DNA from: Aureimonas sp. Leaf427
GTDB lineage: Bacteria > Pseudomonadota > Alphaproteobacteria > Rhizobiales > Rhizobiaceae
Length of the DNA stretch: 64,000 bases
Assembly (NCBI RefSeq): GCF_001425485.1
Contig: NZ_LMQW01000006.1
Span: forward strand, 47-64,046
Reading direction: 5' to 3'
The notes beneath the pieces are model-generated. The model was not told the origin of the DNA, did no database searches, and saw nothing but the letters and a program-made list of their open reading frames with translations. Positions 8,792-18,273 of the stretch are shown one piece after another (position 1 is the first letter of the stretch; each line of letters starts with the position of its first letter). Made by a program: the position numbers and the translations under genes.

Positions 8792-9463
8792 ATGATTGTA
8801 GTGGTCGATAATCGCGAACTGGTCACCAGCGGCTATCAGTCGCTTTTCGGAACCGAGGGCGTCTCTGCTGCCGGTTTCCAGGTCAACGAATTCCGCGACT
8901 GGGTCGAGACGGCGCCCGATACGGACATCTCCGCGGTCGAAGCTTTCCTCCTCGGCGAGTTCCCCGAGCGGTCCGCCTTCACCCGCCTCGTGCGCAGCCG
9001 TTCCTCGGCTCCGATGATCGCGCTGGCCGAGACCAAGGCCCTGACCTCGACCCTCGATCTCTTCGCCGCCGGGATCGACGACGTCGTCGCAAAGCCCGTC
9101 CACGTCAAGGAAATCCTGGCTCGCGTCGGCGCCATCCGCCGCCGCGAAGGCCAGAACGAGAAGAGCCGCACGACCGTCGAAGAGATCTGCGTCTTCGCCG
9201 ACGGCCGCGACCCGGAAGTCGCGGGCGCCCCGATGATGCTGCCGCGCCGCGAGCGCCGCATCCTCGAATATCTGGTAGCCAACCGCGGCCGCCGCGTTTC
9301 CAAGCAGCAGCTCTTCTCCGCCATCTACGGCATCTTCGACGAGAACGTCGAAGAGAACGTGATCGAGAGCCACATCTCCAAGCTGCGCAAGAAGCTCAAG
9401 ATGCGCCTCGGCTACGATCCGGTCTCCTCCATGCGCTACCTCGGCTACGGCATCGGCGTCTGA
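8792..9463 (+). CDS. rem: Flagellar transcriptional regulator Rem (OmpR-type, pseudo-receiver)
   Basis: Rem links early and late flagellar gene classes in rhizobia and is an orphan OmpR-like activator. The 223-residue form begins MIVVVDNREL. An in-frame GTG lies nine bases earlier (8783), but AGGTGG at 8781-8786 is correctly spaced for the ATG at 8792. The N-terminal receiver-like domain (1-120) keeps the KP motif (VAKPVH) but lacks the acceptor Asp; the expected position reads AVEAFLLGE. The C-terminal winged helix (about 145-223) has ISKLRKKLKMRLG and ends in RYLGYGIGV. The start resembles Sinorhizobium Rem closely. A strong terminator follows. Confidence 0.93.
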   Translation: MIVVVDNRELVTSGYQSLFGTEGVSAAGFQVNEFRDWVETAPDTDISAVEAFLLGEFPERSAFTRLVRSRSSAPMIALAETKALTSTLDLFAAGIDDVVAKPVHVKEILARVGAIRRREGQNEKSRTTVEEICVFADGRDPEVAGAPMMLPRRERRILEYLVANRGRRVSKQQLFSAIYGIFDENVEENVIESHISKLRKKLKMRLGYDPVSSMRYLGYGIGV

Positions 9464-9510
9464 GGCAGGCAATCCCTAACGAAGACTAAACGGTTTCTCT
9501 CTCAAATATA

Positions 9511-9543
9511 GGCCTCGGATCGAAGACGATCCGGGGCCTTTTT
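9511..9543 (+). terminator. Rho-independent terminator after rem
   Basis: A 12-base stem (9511-9522 with 9527-9538, one wobble) closes an AAGA loop and is followed by TTTTT. It separates rem from flgE, so flgE needs its own promoter in 9544-9640. I could not identify one with confidence. Confidence 0.9.
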
Positions 9544-9654
9544 GCTTGTGGTTGCTTAGAGTTCCAGGCCCTTCGCCGATCTCCAGCAGGTTCGCACAAG
9601 CTCCGGGACCTAATGATGCGGGACTGAAGACCCACGACCTGGAAGGGCGAACTG

Positions 9655-11409
9655 ATGAGCATCGGCGGCATTATGCGCACGAGCGTGTCCGGCATGAACG
9701 CGCAGGCCACCCGGCTGAGCACGGTCTCCGAGAACATCGCGAACTCCGACACGACCGGCTACAAGCAGTCGCAGACGGAGTTCTCGTCGCTCGTCCTGGC
9801 CAACAGCGGAGCGGGCTACAATTCCGGCGCCGTCCAGGCGCAGGTCCGCACGCTCGTCAGCCAGCAGGGCGGCCTCAGCTACACCGGCAACGACAATTCT
9901 CCCAAGAAGCTCGACTTCGCCGTCGAAGGCCAGGGCTTCTTCGCCGTCGCGGACGGCTCGGGCGGCACCTACCTGACGCGCGCCGGCTCCTTCACGCAGA
10001 TGGCCGACGGCACGCTCGTCAACGCGGCCGGCTACAAGCTCCAGGGCTATCCCGTCACGTCGAACGGCACGGACAACGTGCTGAATGGGTTCGCCGGCCT
10101 GAAGGACGTCAATCTCAAGACCTCGCTCCTCAGCGCCAATCCGACGACCGAGGGCCTGCTGACGGTCCCGCTCGACAAGAAGATGACGGCCCAGTCGGGA
10201 ACCCACGCCACCTTCACGCCGGCCGTCCCGTACAAGGCCACCGCCGGCAGCGGCTCGCCGAACACCTACATTCCCGTCGCCAACGATTATCTGACCTTCA
10301 GCGTCAGCATCGATGGTGCTGCCGCCGTCCCCGTCGAGGTCAAGCCGCCCGCGGGGAAGTTCATCACCGACATCACCGTCTATGACATTCGCAACGCGAT
10401 CAACGCGGAGCCCTCGCTGAAGAACAGCGCCTCGGTCTCCGCCGACGGCAAGCTGGTCCTCTCCTCGCCGAGCGACAAGCTGGGAACGACCAGCACGATC
10501 TCGATGACCGCGCCGGTGCAGATGCGGGCCGCGACGACAACCGCGATCGCCGCGAACGATTCCGCCTCGCTGGCTGGATTGGGCGTGATCACGCCCGCCG
10601 TCGCGGGCATTCCCGCGACCTTCCCCTCGCAGAACACCGCTCTGCTGCCCGTGGCGAACTCCACGATCAGCACGTCGCTGACCGTCTACAACAATTCCGG
10701 CGAAGCGGTGAAGCTGGACATCTACTACACCAAGGTCAGCGACACGCAGAACACCTGGGAAGTGGCCGTGTTCGACAGCCGCAAGGCGACGCCCAACACC
10801 GGGTCCTCGCCCTTCCCCTACGGCGCGTCGGGAGAAGCCCCGCTCGCGACGGCGACCCTCGACTTCAGCGAGGACAGCTTCAAGCTTCAGACCATCTCGG
10901 CCGGCGCCGGCGCCACCCAGACCGACAACAAGATCCTGAACATCGATCTCGGTCCGATCGGCGGACAGGTCTTCAAGCTCGATATCGGCGACACCACGCA
11001 GTTCACCGGCAAGACCCAGCCGCTGGCCGCCCGCGTCAACGGCAACCCGGCCGAGGTCATCAAGAACATCGCCGTCGGCGTCGATGGAACGATCACCGCC
11101 TCCTTCGCCTCCGGCACCACGCGCACCCTCTTCAAGGTGCCGCTCGCCATGGTCAACAGCCCCGATTCCATGCAGGCGCTTCCCGGCAACGTCTACGCGG
11201 CCGGCATCGAGTCCGGCACGGTCCTCATGGGCTTCGGCGGCTCGGGCGGCTTCGGCAACCTCACCGCCGGTGCGCTGGAAGAGTCCACCGTGGATCTCGC
11301 CAACGAACTGACCACGATGATCGAATCCCAGCGCAGCTACACGGCCAATTCCAAGGTCTTCCAGACCGGTTCGGAAATCCTGGACGTTCTCGTCAACCTG
11401 AAACGCTGA
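9655..11409 (+). CDS. flgE: Flagellar hook protein FlgE
   Basis: Forms the universal-joint hook. The 584-residue protein has the rod/hook N-terminal signature SGMNAQATRLSTVSENIANS followed by DTTGYK. The C-terminal helix (SQRSYTANSKVFQTGSEIL, ending DVLVNLKR) packs with it. The middle (about 140-450) is the variable hook-surface region and is longer than in enterobacterial FlgE, as in other alphaproteobacteria. The start is fixed by GGAAGG at 9641-9646. First gene of the hook/late block downstream of rem, whose product activates this class in Sinorhizobium. Confidence 0.95.
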   Translation: MSIGGIMRTSVSGMNAQATRLSTVSENIANSDTTGYKQSQTEFSSLVLANSGAGYNSGAVQAQVRTLVSQQGGLSYTGNDNSPKKLDFAVEGQGFFAVADGSGGTYLTRAGSFTQMADGTLVNAAGYKLQGYPVTSNGTDNVLNGFAGLKDVNLKTSLLSANPTTEGLLTVPLDKKMTAQSGTHATFTPAVPYKATAGSGSPNTYIPVANDYLTFSVSIDGAAAVPVEVKPPAGKFITDITVYDIRNAINAEPSLKNSASVSADGKLVLSSPSDKLGTTSTISMTAPVQMRAATTTAIAANDSASLAGLGVITPAVAGIPATFPSQNTALLPVANSTISTSLTVYNNSGEAVKLDIYYTKVSDTQNTWEVAVFDSRKATPNTGSSPFPYGASGEAPLATATLDFSEDSFKLQTISAGAGATQTDNKILNIDLGPIGGQVFKLDIGDTTQFTGKTQPLAARVNGNPAEVIKNIAVGVDGTITASFASGTTRTLFKVPLAMVNSPDSMQALPGNVYAAGIESGTVLMGFGGSGGFGNLTAGALEESTVDLANELTTMIESQRSYTANSKVFQTGSEILDVLVNLKR

Positions 11410-11424
11410 TCGCCGAAACCTCCA

Positions 11425-11459
11425 CGATCCGGCCGGGCACCATCGCCCCGGCCGGATCG
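11425..11459 (+). other. Perfect inverted repeat between flgE and flgK
   Basis: A 13-base perfect stem (11425-11437 with 11447-11459) with a nine-base loop, 16 bases after the flgE stop. No T-run follows, so full termination is unlikely. It may act as a partial terminator or a 3'-end stabiliser that raises flgE mRNA over the distal genes. Confidence 0.6.
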
Positions 11460-11503
11460 TCACGACGCGACTTCGACATCTTCACCTCCGCGAGACCTCT
11501 CTC

Positions 11504-13336
11504 ATGTCGCTTTCGACCGCTCTCGATACGGCCAAAACCTCGCTCGCGGCGTCCCAGGCACAGACCGCCATCCTGTCGCGCAACATCGCCAATGTCGGCG
11601 TCGTCGGCGCGACGAAGAAATACGCGAACGTCGTCACCGGGGCAGGGGGCGGGGTCAAGATCACCTCGATCGCCCAGTCGGCGAACGGCGTCCTCTACGG
11701 CAACATGCTGGAGGCGAAGGCCGCCGTCGGGCGCAGCAACGTCATCGCCAACGGCCTCGACCGGCTGAACGAGACGATCGGCGACACCAAGCTCGGCCGC
11801 TCGCCCGCCGCCATGATCTCCAAGCTCACCGCCGCGCTGAACACCCTGTCTGCGACGCCCGGCAATTACGAGCTCGCCCGCAACGCCCAGATGGCCGCTT
11901 CCGATCTCGTCACGACGCTCAACACGGCGTCCGAGACCGTGCAGACGGTTCGCCGCGATGCCGACAAGGAGCTCGTCAACGCCGCCTCCGACATGACGCG
12001 CATCCTCGCCAAGATCGAAAGCCTCAACAAGGAGGTGACGGTCGGCACGCGCTCCGGCGCCGACGTCACCGATCTCAGCGACGAGCGCGACCGGGCGGTC
12101 GCCGAGCTTTCGCAATATGTCGCCGTCACCGTGCGCACGCGCGGCGACAACGACATGGTGCTCTACACCGACAGCGGCGTGACGCTCTTCGAGACGACCG
12201 CCCGCAAGATCGAGTTCAGCCAGACGCCCGGCCTCAACGCTACGATCGCCAGCGGCAATGCCTTCCGCATCGACGGCATCCCCGTCACCGGCGACACCGC
12301 CTACATGCCGCTCAAGGGCGGCTCGGTCGCCGGCCTCGTCGCGCTGCGCGACGACGTGATGAACACCTACCAGGGCCAGCTCGACGAGATGGCGCGCGGC
12401 CTGATCGACGCGACCAAGGAGAGCGGGGCCGGTCTGCCCGACATCGCGGGTCTCTTCACATCCGCCGACCCGTCCGCTCTCGCGACCGAGTCCCGGCTCA
12501 ACCTCGGCACCTTCGACGCCACGAAGCTGGCGGCGGGCGAGATCCTGTCCTTCGAGATCAGCTATGGCGGCGTGACCTACAAGGCGACGGGGTCCGCGCT
12601 GACCCCCGCCGAACTCGCATCCCCGACGGCCTTCGCCGCCAAGATCCAGGGCATGATCCAGGCGGCCGTTCCGGCCAACGATGCGAGCGGCGCTCCATTG
12701 GGCTCCGGCAAGATCAACGTCCAGGCGTCGGGTTCCGGTCGGTTGACGCTGATCGCGCCGAGCGTCGCCAGCTACAAGCAACTTTCCATCTCCAACATCG
12801 GCGCCTCCGCCGTGGCGAACGGGCCCGTGGACGCGACGCGGACCGGTGGCCTCGTCGCCGCCGCGACGGTGGCCGTGGCGCCGCCGACCGTCGTCGGCCT
12901 TGCCGCGACCTTGAAGATCGCGGACGGCGTCGTCGCCACCCCCCAGCTCATTCGCGACGGGGTGAACGGCGGCGGCTACGACTACAACACGAGCGATGCG
13001 GGCGGCTTTGCCGGTCGCCTCAACCAGATGCTGGGCGGTCTTTCGGCAACGCAGACCTTTTCCGACGCGAGCGGCGCCGACCCGACGGCCAGCGTCGCGG
13101 ACTACGCCGCCTCGTCCATCAGCTGGCTCCAGGCGCTGCGCCAGAACTCGCTCTCCGAGTCCGAGTACAAGACGACGCTCCTGCAGAGCACAGAGACCGC
13201 GCTCTCCAACGAGACCGGCATCAACATGGACGAGCAGCTGACGCGTCTCACCGAGATCCAGCGCTCGTACCAGGCGTCCGCCAAGCTGATCACCACCATC
13301 GATCAGATGCTGGCGACCCTTCTCCAGAGCATCTGA
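11504..13336 (+). CDS. flgK: Hook-filament junction protein FlgK (HAP1)
   Basis: First junction protein between hook and filament. The 610 residues start with MSLSTALDTAKTSLAASQAQ and ILSRNIAN, the flagellar rod/hook N-terminal motif. They end with IQRSYQASAKLITTIDQML, the matching C-terminal helix. The intervening region includes the HAP1 helical domain with the TDLSDERDRAVAELSQYV signature. Length is at the upper side of the family. Followed 17 bases later by flgL. Confidence 0.94.
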   Translation: MSLSTALDTAKTSLAASQAQTAILSRNIANVGVVGATKKYANVVTGAGGGVKITSIAQSANGVLYGNMLEAKAAVGRSNVIANGLDRLNETIGDTKLGRSPAAMISKLTAALNTLSATPGNYELARNAQMAASDLVTTLNTASETVQTVRRDADKELVNAASDMTRILAKIESLNKEVTVGTRSGADVTDLSDERDRAVAELSQYVAVTVRTRGDNDMVLYTDSGVTLFETTARKIEFSQTPGLNATIASGNAFRIDGIPVTGDTAYMPLKGGSVAGLVALRDDVMNTYQGQLDEMARGLIDATKESGAGLPDIAGLFTSADPSALATESRLNLGTFDATKLAAGEILSFEISYGGVTYKATGSALTPAELASPTAFAAKIQGMIQAAVPANDASGAPLGSGKINVQASGSGRLTLIAPSVASYKQLSISNIGASAVANGPVDATRTGGLVAAATVAVAPPTVVGLAATLKIADGVVATPQLIRDGVNGGGYDYNTSDAGGFAGRLNQMLGGLSATQTFSDASGADPTASVADYAASSISWLQALRQNSLSESEYKTTLLQSTETALSNETGINMDEQLTRLTEIQRSYQASAKLITTIDQMLATLLQSI

Positions 13337-13353
13337 CGGAGCTTGAGACTTCC

Positions 13354-14421
13354 ATGACCAGCATCTCGACCCTTGCCTTCAATGGCCAGACCCGCGTTGC
13401 GCTTAACCGTCTCCAGGGCGAGTTGAACGACCTGACGGTGCAGATCGCCAACGACGGCCGCTACGGCGATGTCGGCCGCACGCTCGGCCGCCTGACGGGC
13501 AGCGCCGTCAGCGCGCGTTCGGTGTCCGACGCCCTCAAGGAGCAGCAGACCTCGAACGCGATCATCGACCGGCGCCTCAAGACGGGCGAGGCCGCGATGG
13601 CGACGATGTCCGAGGGGGCGAATTTGCTTGCCAACAATCTGACCGGCGTCAGCATCGGGAAAGATTGGTCGGGTTTCATGTCGCAGGCCAAGTCAGGCCT
13701 TGCGGGAATGGCCAGTGCTCTCAACACAGCGGACGCCGGCGTCTACGTCTTCGGTGGCATCCAGTCCGAAAAGCAGCCGTTGGCCCCCGACTACACGTCG
13801 TCGGACGCAAAGACCGCGGCCGATGCCAACTTCAAGGCCTTTGTCCTCGGCGCGACCCCGAACAATCTGGTGAGCGAACTGACCGACGTTCAGATGAAGG
13901 CCTATCTGAGCAAGGACGGCTACACCAACGCCAACGGCACCTTCCGCTATGGCGATCTCTTCGACGACGCCGCCTGGAAGGGCAACTGGTCCGAAGCCTC
14001 GTCGGATCGGGGCGAGGCGCGCATCAGCGGCAGCGAGACCATTCGATCGGGCCTCTCGGCCAACGATCAGGCGTTCCGGAGCGTCGCCTCCGGCTACACG
14101 ATGCTGATCGACCTCGACATCGCCAATCTCGGCGAGGGCGCGCGCACAGCCGTTCTCAGCGCATCCTCCACGGCCTTGCGCTCGGGCACCCTCGCCATCA
14201 CCGGCATCGGCGCCGAGGTCGGCACGACGCGCAAGCGCATCGAGACGGCCAACACCGAGCTGCAGCGCCAAGAAGATATCATGACCTCCACCGTGGACGC
14301 TCTCGAGGTCGAGGACATCACCGTTCTCGGCCAGCGTGCCGCCAATCTGCAGACGAACCTCAACGCAGCCTACGCCGTGACGGCCAAGATCCAGAAGCTC
14401 AGCCTTCTCGACTACCTCTGA
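13354..14421 (+). CDS. flgL: Hook-filament junction protein FlgL (HAP3)
   Basis: Second junction protein, homologous to flagellin at its ends. The 355-residue protein has a flagellin-like N-terminal coiled coil (QTRVALNRLQGELNDLTVQ) and a C-terminal helix with TNLNAAYAVTAKIQKLSLLD. Starts 17 bases after flgK with no promoter between, so it is co-transcribed. Length is typical for rhizobial FlgL. Confidence 0.92.
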   Translation: MTSISTLAFNGQTRVALNRLQGELNDLTVQIANDGRYGDVGRTLGRLTGSAVSARSVSDALKEQQTSNAIIDRRLKTGEAAMATMSEGANLLANNLTGVSIGKDWSGFMSQAKSGLAGMASALNTADAGVYVFGGIQSEKQPLAPDYTSSDAKTAADANFKAFVLGATPNNLVSELTDVQMKAYLSKDGYTNANGTFRYGDLFDDAAWKGNWSEASSDRGEARISGSETIRSGLSANDQAFRSVASGYTMLIDLDIANLGEGARTAVLSASSTALRSGTLAITGIGAEVGTTRKRIETANTELQRQEDIMTSTVDALEVEDITVLGQRAANLQTNLNAAYAVTAKIQKLSLLDYL

Positions 14422-14496
14422 TACGACCTCTGACCTTCCAGACAACTTAAGTGCGGACCGGAACGCTCGTTCGTTCGTCCGAATCGGGGAACACGC

Positions 14497-14844
14497 ATGT
14501 ATCAGTTCAGCTATGCAGAGGTCAGTCAGGAGAGCGGATCGACCGCGCGCGAGCGCGAGCGCGAGGCGCTCGACCACGCTCTCGACATTCTGCAGAAGGC
14601 CGAACGCGAGGGGCCGCGTTCCAAGGAGGCGATCGAGGCGATCTACGTCACGCGCAACCTCTGGTCCATTCTCGTCGAGGATCTCGCCAGCGCCGACAAT
14701 GCTCTCCCCGAGCAGCTGCGCGCCGGCCTCATCTCCATCGGCCTCTGGGTCATGCGGGAGGCCGAAGCCATCCGCCTCGGCCAGAAGGAGAGCTTCCAGC
14801 CGATGATCGAAGTCACGACCATGATCCGAGACGGCCTGGAGTAG
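14497..14844 (+). CDS. flaF: Flagellin biosynthesis regulator FlaF
   Basis: Small alphaproteobacterial protein that promotes flagellin synthesis or secretion and works opposite FlbT. The 115 residues show the family pattern: N-terminal MYQFSYAEV, a charged helix, then AIYVTRNLWSILVEDLA and LPEQLRAGLISIGLWVM. Six bases separate it from flbT. In Caulobacter FlaF and FlbT couple flagellin translation to hook completion, and their position after flgL fits that checkpoint. Confidence 0.93.
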   Translation: MYQFSYAEVSQESGSTAREREREALDHALDILQKAEREGPRSKEAIEAIYVTRNLWSILVEDLASADNALPEQLRAGLISIGLWVMREAEAIRLGQKESFQPMIEVTTMIRDGLE

Positions 14845-14850
14845 GATGCT

Positions 14851-15303
14851 ATGACGACGCTTCGACTGTCCCTGCGAGCCGGCGAGCGGATCTTCGTCAA
14901 CGGCGCCGTCATGCGCGTCGACCGCAAGACGTCGCTGGAACTGCTGAACGACGTGACCTTCCTCCTGGAAAGCCACGTCATGCAGGCCGACGACGCCAAG
15001 ACGCCGATCCGCCAGCTCTACTTCCTCGTCCAGATGATGCTGATTGATCCGGCCGACGCGGCCGCCGCGCGCGACGCCTTCGACAAGACCTATCCGCTGC
15101 TTCTGGCCGCCTTCTCCAGCTCCCGCATCCGCGACGGGCTGATGGACGCCGCCGATCTCGTCGAGCGCGACCGCGCCTTCGACGCGCTGAAATGCCTGCG
15201 CGGCCTCATCCCGATCGAGGACGCGATCCTCTCCGCCGTGACGCCCGCCGCCGTCGAGCCGCGGACGCTCGAAACGCCTTTGGCCATGGGAGCCCGGTCA
15301 TGA
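14851..15303 (+). CDS. flbT: Flagellin mRNA translational repressor FlbT
   Basis: Post-transcriptional regulator that binds the 5' leader of flagellin mRNA and lowers its stability until the hook is complete (known from Caulobacter). The 150 residues carry LRLSLRAGERIFVNGAV and the conserved TPIRQLYFLVQMMLI segment, matching the family along the whole length. The flgD ATG overlaps its stop (ATGA), so the two are translationally coupled. Confidence 0.93.
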   Translation: MTTLRLSLRAGERIFVNGAVMRVDRKTSLELLNDVTFLLESHVMQADDAKTPIRQLYFLVQMMLIDPADAAAARDAFDKTYPLLLAAFSSSRIRDGLMDAADLVERDRAFDALKCLRGLIPIEDAILSAVTPAAVEPRTLETPLAMGARS

Positions 15304-15710
15304 CGACTGCCATTCAATCCACCGGCTCGGCGTCCACCGCCGAGAAGATCACCGCCTCGAAGACGGACGCCAAGCAGGCGAGCCTCGACTACGACGCCTT
15401 CCTGAAGCTCCTGGTCGCCCAGATGCAGAACCAGGACCCGCTGAACCCGACGGACGCGACCGAGCAGCTGAGCCAGCTCGCGTCCTTCTCCAATGTCGAG
15501 CAGTCGATCAAGGTCAACCAGAAGCTGGAATCCATGCTGACGCTCTCCTCGCTGACGCAGGCGGACGCGGTGATCGGGCGCACGATCACGACGGCCGACG
15601 GCACGGCATCGGGCGTCGTGAAGTCCGTCGACGTGACGGACGCCGGCGCGATCGCCAATCTCGTCGACGGCACGCGCGTCCTGCTCGGCGCCGGCCTCAA
15701 GGTCCAGTGA
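15300..15710 (+). CDS. flgD: Hook-capping scaffold protein FlgD (short form)
   Basis: Scaffold that caps the growing hook. The frame is open upstream to 15192, but the ATG at 15300 overlapping the flbT stop gives the expected N-terminus (MTTAIQ). The 136-residue product has the FlgD core LDYDAFLKLLVAQMQNQDPL and TDATEQLSQLASFSNVEQ. It ends shortly after the first beta region and lacks the C-terminal Ig-like/tudor domains of the 230-residue enterobacterial protein. This short form is normal in rhizobia. Confidence 0.92.
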   Translation: MTTAIQSTGSASTAEKITASKTDAKQASLDYDAFLKLLVAQMQNQDPLNPTDATEQLSQLASFSNVEQSIKVNQKLESMLTLSSLTQADAVIGRTITTADGTASGVVKSVDVTDAGAIANLVDGTRVLLGAGLKVQ

Positions 15711-15714
15711 TCCG

Positions 15715-15981
15715 ATGAACGAGGCAGACGCCATCGACATCGTGCAGTCCGCCATCTGGACGGTCGTCATCGCCTGCGGCCCGGCCGTCGGCGGGGCCAT
15801 GGTCGTGGGCATCGTCATCGCGCTGTTCCAGGCGCTGACGCAGATCCAGGAAGTGACGCTCACCTTCGTGCCGAAGATCATCGCGATCTTCGTCATCATC
15901 GCCTTCACGGCCTCCTTCACGGGTGCCCAGGTCTACGCCTTCACGCAGGAATCCTTCTCGCGCATCGAACACGGATTCTGA
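15715..15981 (+). CDS. fliQ: Flagellar export gate protein FliQ
   Basis: Small membrane component of the flagellar type III export gate, assembling with FliP and FliR. The 88 residues form two membrane segments (about 14-36 and 52-72) with the conserved FQALTQIQEVTLTFVPKI between them. Starts four bases after the flgD stop. A strong hairpin follows before flhA. Confidence 0.95.
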   Translation: MNEADAIDIVQSAIWTVVIACGPAVGGAMVVGIVIALFQALTQIQEVTLTFVPKIIAIFVIIAFTASFTGAQVYAFTQESFSRIEHGF

Positions 15982-16002
15982 CCTCGTCCAGACGAGCCTT
16001 GC

Positions 16003-16042
16003 CGAAAGGCCGCCGGTCCCTTCTCGGGCCGGCGGCCTTTCG
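16003..16042 (+). terminator. Strong hairpin between fliQ and flhA
   Basis: A perfect 14-base stem (16003-16016 with 16029-16042). The CCC/GGG inside the loop can extend it around one bulged base. It begins 22 bases after the fliQ stop. The stem itself holds CCTTT, but no long T-run follows. It probably terminates or attenuates the flgE-fliQ transcript, leaving flhA with a promoter in 16043-16170 or with read-through expression. Confidence 0.65.
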
Positions 16043-16179
16043 CGTTCGGGACAGGTCCTGCGGCACCGTCCAGCCCGGCTCAAGCTCGCTTCTCCAGAAA
16101 GGGGAAAGGGGCAGACCGCACGAGCGCGCAGAGGCGCCGTCCGTCCGTCCCGGAGCATGATGCTCGAAAGGACGCGAGA

Positions 16180-18273
16180 ATGACGGTCGACACGCTGAAG
16201 ATCGCAGGGCCGGTGATCACGCCCAAGAGCCGCCGCGACATCGGCTTCGCTCTCGGCATCGTCTTCATCATGGCGGTGCTGTTCGTCCCGATCCCGGCCT
16301 TCCTCATCGATTTCGGGCTGGTGATCTCCATCTCGCTCTCGGTGCTGATCCTGATGGTGGCGCTTTGGATCGAGAAGCCGCTCGACTTCTCCTCCTTCCC
16401 GACCATCCTTCTCCTCGCCACCATGCTCCGCCTGTCGCTGAACATCGCGACGACGCGCGTGATCCTGTCCCATGGCGACGAGGGCCACAACGCGGCCGGC
16501 TACGTCATCGGCGGCTTCTCCGAATTCGTCATGGGCGGCGACTTCGTCATCGGCCTCGTCGTCTTCGTGATCCTCATCACGGTGAACTTCCTCGTCATCA
16601 CCAAGGGCGCGACGCGTATCGCCGAGGTCGGCGCGCGCTTCACCCTCGATGCCATTCCCGGCAAGCAGATGGCGATCGACGCCGATCTCTCGGCCGGCCT
16701 CATCGACGAGCGCCAGGCGCAGAAGCGCCGCGCGGAGCTGGAAGAGGAAAGCTCCTTCTTCGGCTCCATGGACGGTGCCTCGAAGTTCGTGCGCGGCGAT
16801 GCGATCGCCGGCCTCATCATCACCGCCGTCAACATCTTCGGCGGCATCATCATCGGCATCACCCGCCACGGCATGGACGCGGCCCATGCCGCCGACGTCT
16901 TCGTCAAGCTCTCGGTCGGCGACGGTCTCGTCACGCAGATCCCCGCCCTCATCGTCTCGCTCGCCGCCGGCCTCCTCGTCTCCAAGGGCGGAACGCGGGG
17001 CGCGGCCGAAAAGGCGATCCTGACGCAGCTCGGCTACTATCCGCGCGCCATGATGATCGCGGCCCTTCTGATGGCCGTTCTCGCGATCCTTCCGGGCCTG
17101 CCCTTCGTGCCCTTCTTCGTCGTCGCCATGGTGCTCGGCTTCATCGCCTACACGGTCCCGAGGAAGCGCGCCGCCGAGGAACTGCGGGTCGCGACGGAGC
17201 AGAAGAAGGTCGAGGACGACGCCGTCGAAACCGAGCGCCAGTCGGTCAAGGAAAGCCTGCGCATCGTCGAGGTCGAGCTGGTGCTCGGCAAGCAGATGGG
17301 CGCGCATCTCTCCTTCGCCCGCGACGATCTGGCCAACCGCGTCCAGAAGATGCGCCGCCGCTTCGCCTCGCGCTACGGCTTCGTGGTGCCGGAGATCAAG
17401 CTTTCCGACGACCTCTCGGTCGATCCGCGCTCCTACGAGATCAAGGTTCACGGCACGACGGTCGCCAATCAGGCGCTTCGTCTCGGCGACCTCCTGATCG
17501 TGCTCGGCGACAGCCCCGTGCCGGACATCCCGCACGACCTGACGCGCGAGCCGGCCTTCGGCCTCAGAGCCGCCTGGATCTCCGACACGTTCGGCGCGGC
17601 GGCCCGGCGCGCGGGCTTCGAGCCGGTCGACACGCTCTCGATCGTTCTCACGCACCTCTCCGAGGTCATCCGCAACAATCTCGCCCATCTTCTGTCCTAC
17701 AAGGACACGCGCACGCTGCTCGACCGGCTGGAGCCCGAATACAAGCGTCTGATCGACGAGATCGTGCCGACGCACATGTCCTTCTCCGGCCTACAGGCGG
17801 TGCTGAAGCTGCTCCTCGCCGAGCGCGTCTCGATCCGCAACCTGACGCTGATCCTGGAGGCCATCGCCGAGATCGCGCCGCATGTGCGCCGGTCCGAGAA
17901 GATCGTGGAGCATGTCCGGGCCCGCATGGCGCAGCAGATCTGCGGCGATCTCCTGCACAAGGGGCAGCTCGGCGTCCTGCGCCTCGGCAATCGCTGGGAC
18001 CTCGCCTTCCACCAGGCGCTGAAGCGCGACGCCAAGGGCGACGTCATCGAGTTCGACATCGATCCGCGCCTCGTCGAGCAGTTCGCCACGGAAGCGACCA
18101 AGGTCATCCGCGAGAAGACCGATGCCGGCGAGAACTTCGTGCTCGTCGCCTCGCCGGATGCGCGCCCCTACGTGCGCATGATGATCGAGCGCATCTTCGT
18201 GAACCTGCCGGTGCTTTCGCATCTGGAGATCGCGCGCGGCGTCGACGTGAAGTCGCTCGGCGCCATCTCATGA
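16180..18273 (+). CDS. flhA: Flagellar export gate protein FlhA
   Basis: Largest export-gate subunit, which docks chaperone-substrate complexes and uses the proton motive force. The 697 residues have about eight N-terminal membrane segments (roughly 20-330) followed by the cytoplasmic FlhA-C ring domain. The FHIPEP loop is recognisable, with [20 protein letters not shown] and [17 protein letters not shown], and [20 protein letters not shown] at the end. The start codon has GAAAGGACG just upstream. The stop overlaps fliR (ATGA). Confidence 0.96.
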   Translation: MTVDTLKIAGPVITPKSRRDIGFALGIVFIMAVLFVPIPAFLIDFGLVISISLSVLILMVALWIEKPLDFSSFPTILLLATMLRLSLNIATTRVILSHGDEGHNAAGYVIGGFSEFVMGGDFVIGLVVFVILITVNFLVITKGATRIAEVGARFTLDAIPGKQMAIDADLSAGLIDERQAQKRRAELEEESSFFGSMDGASKFVRGDAIAGLIITAVNIFGGIIIGITRHGMDAAHAADVFVKLSVGDGLVTQIPALIVSLAAGLLVSKGGTRGAAEKAILTQLGYYPRAMMIAALLMAVLAILPGLPFVPFFVVAMVLGFIAYTVPRKRAAEELRVATEQKKVEDDAVETERQSVKESLRIVEVELVLGKQMGAHLSFARDDLANRVQKMRRRFASRYGFVVPEIKLSDDLSVDPRSYEIKVHGTTVANQALRLGDLLIVLGDSPVPDIPHDLTREPAFGLRAAWISDTFGAAARRAGFEPVDTLSIVLTHLSEVIRNNLAHLLSYKDTRTLLDRLEPEYKRLIDEIVPTHMSFSGLQAVLKLLLAERVSIRNLTLILEAIAEIAPHVRRSEKIVEHVRARMAQQICGDLLHKGQLGVLRLGNRWDLAFHQALKRDAKGDVIEFDIDPRLVEQFATEATKVIREKTDAGENFVLVASPDARPYVRMMIERIFVNLPVLSHLEIARGVDVKSLGAIS

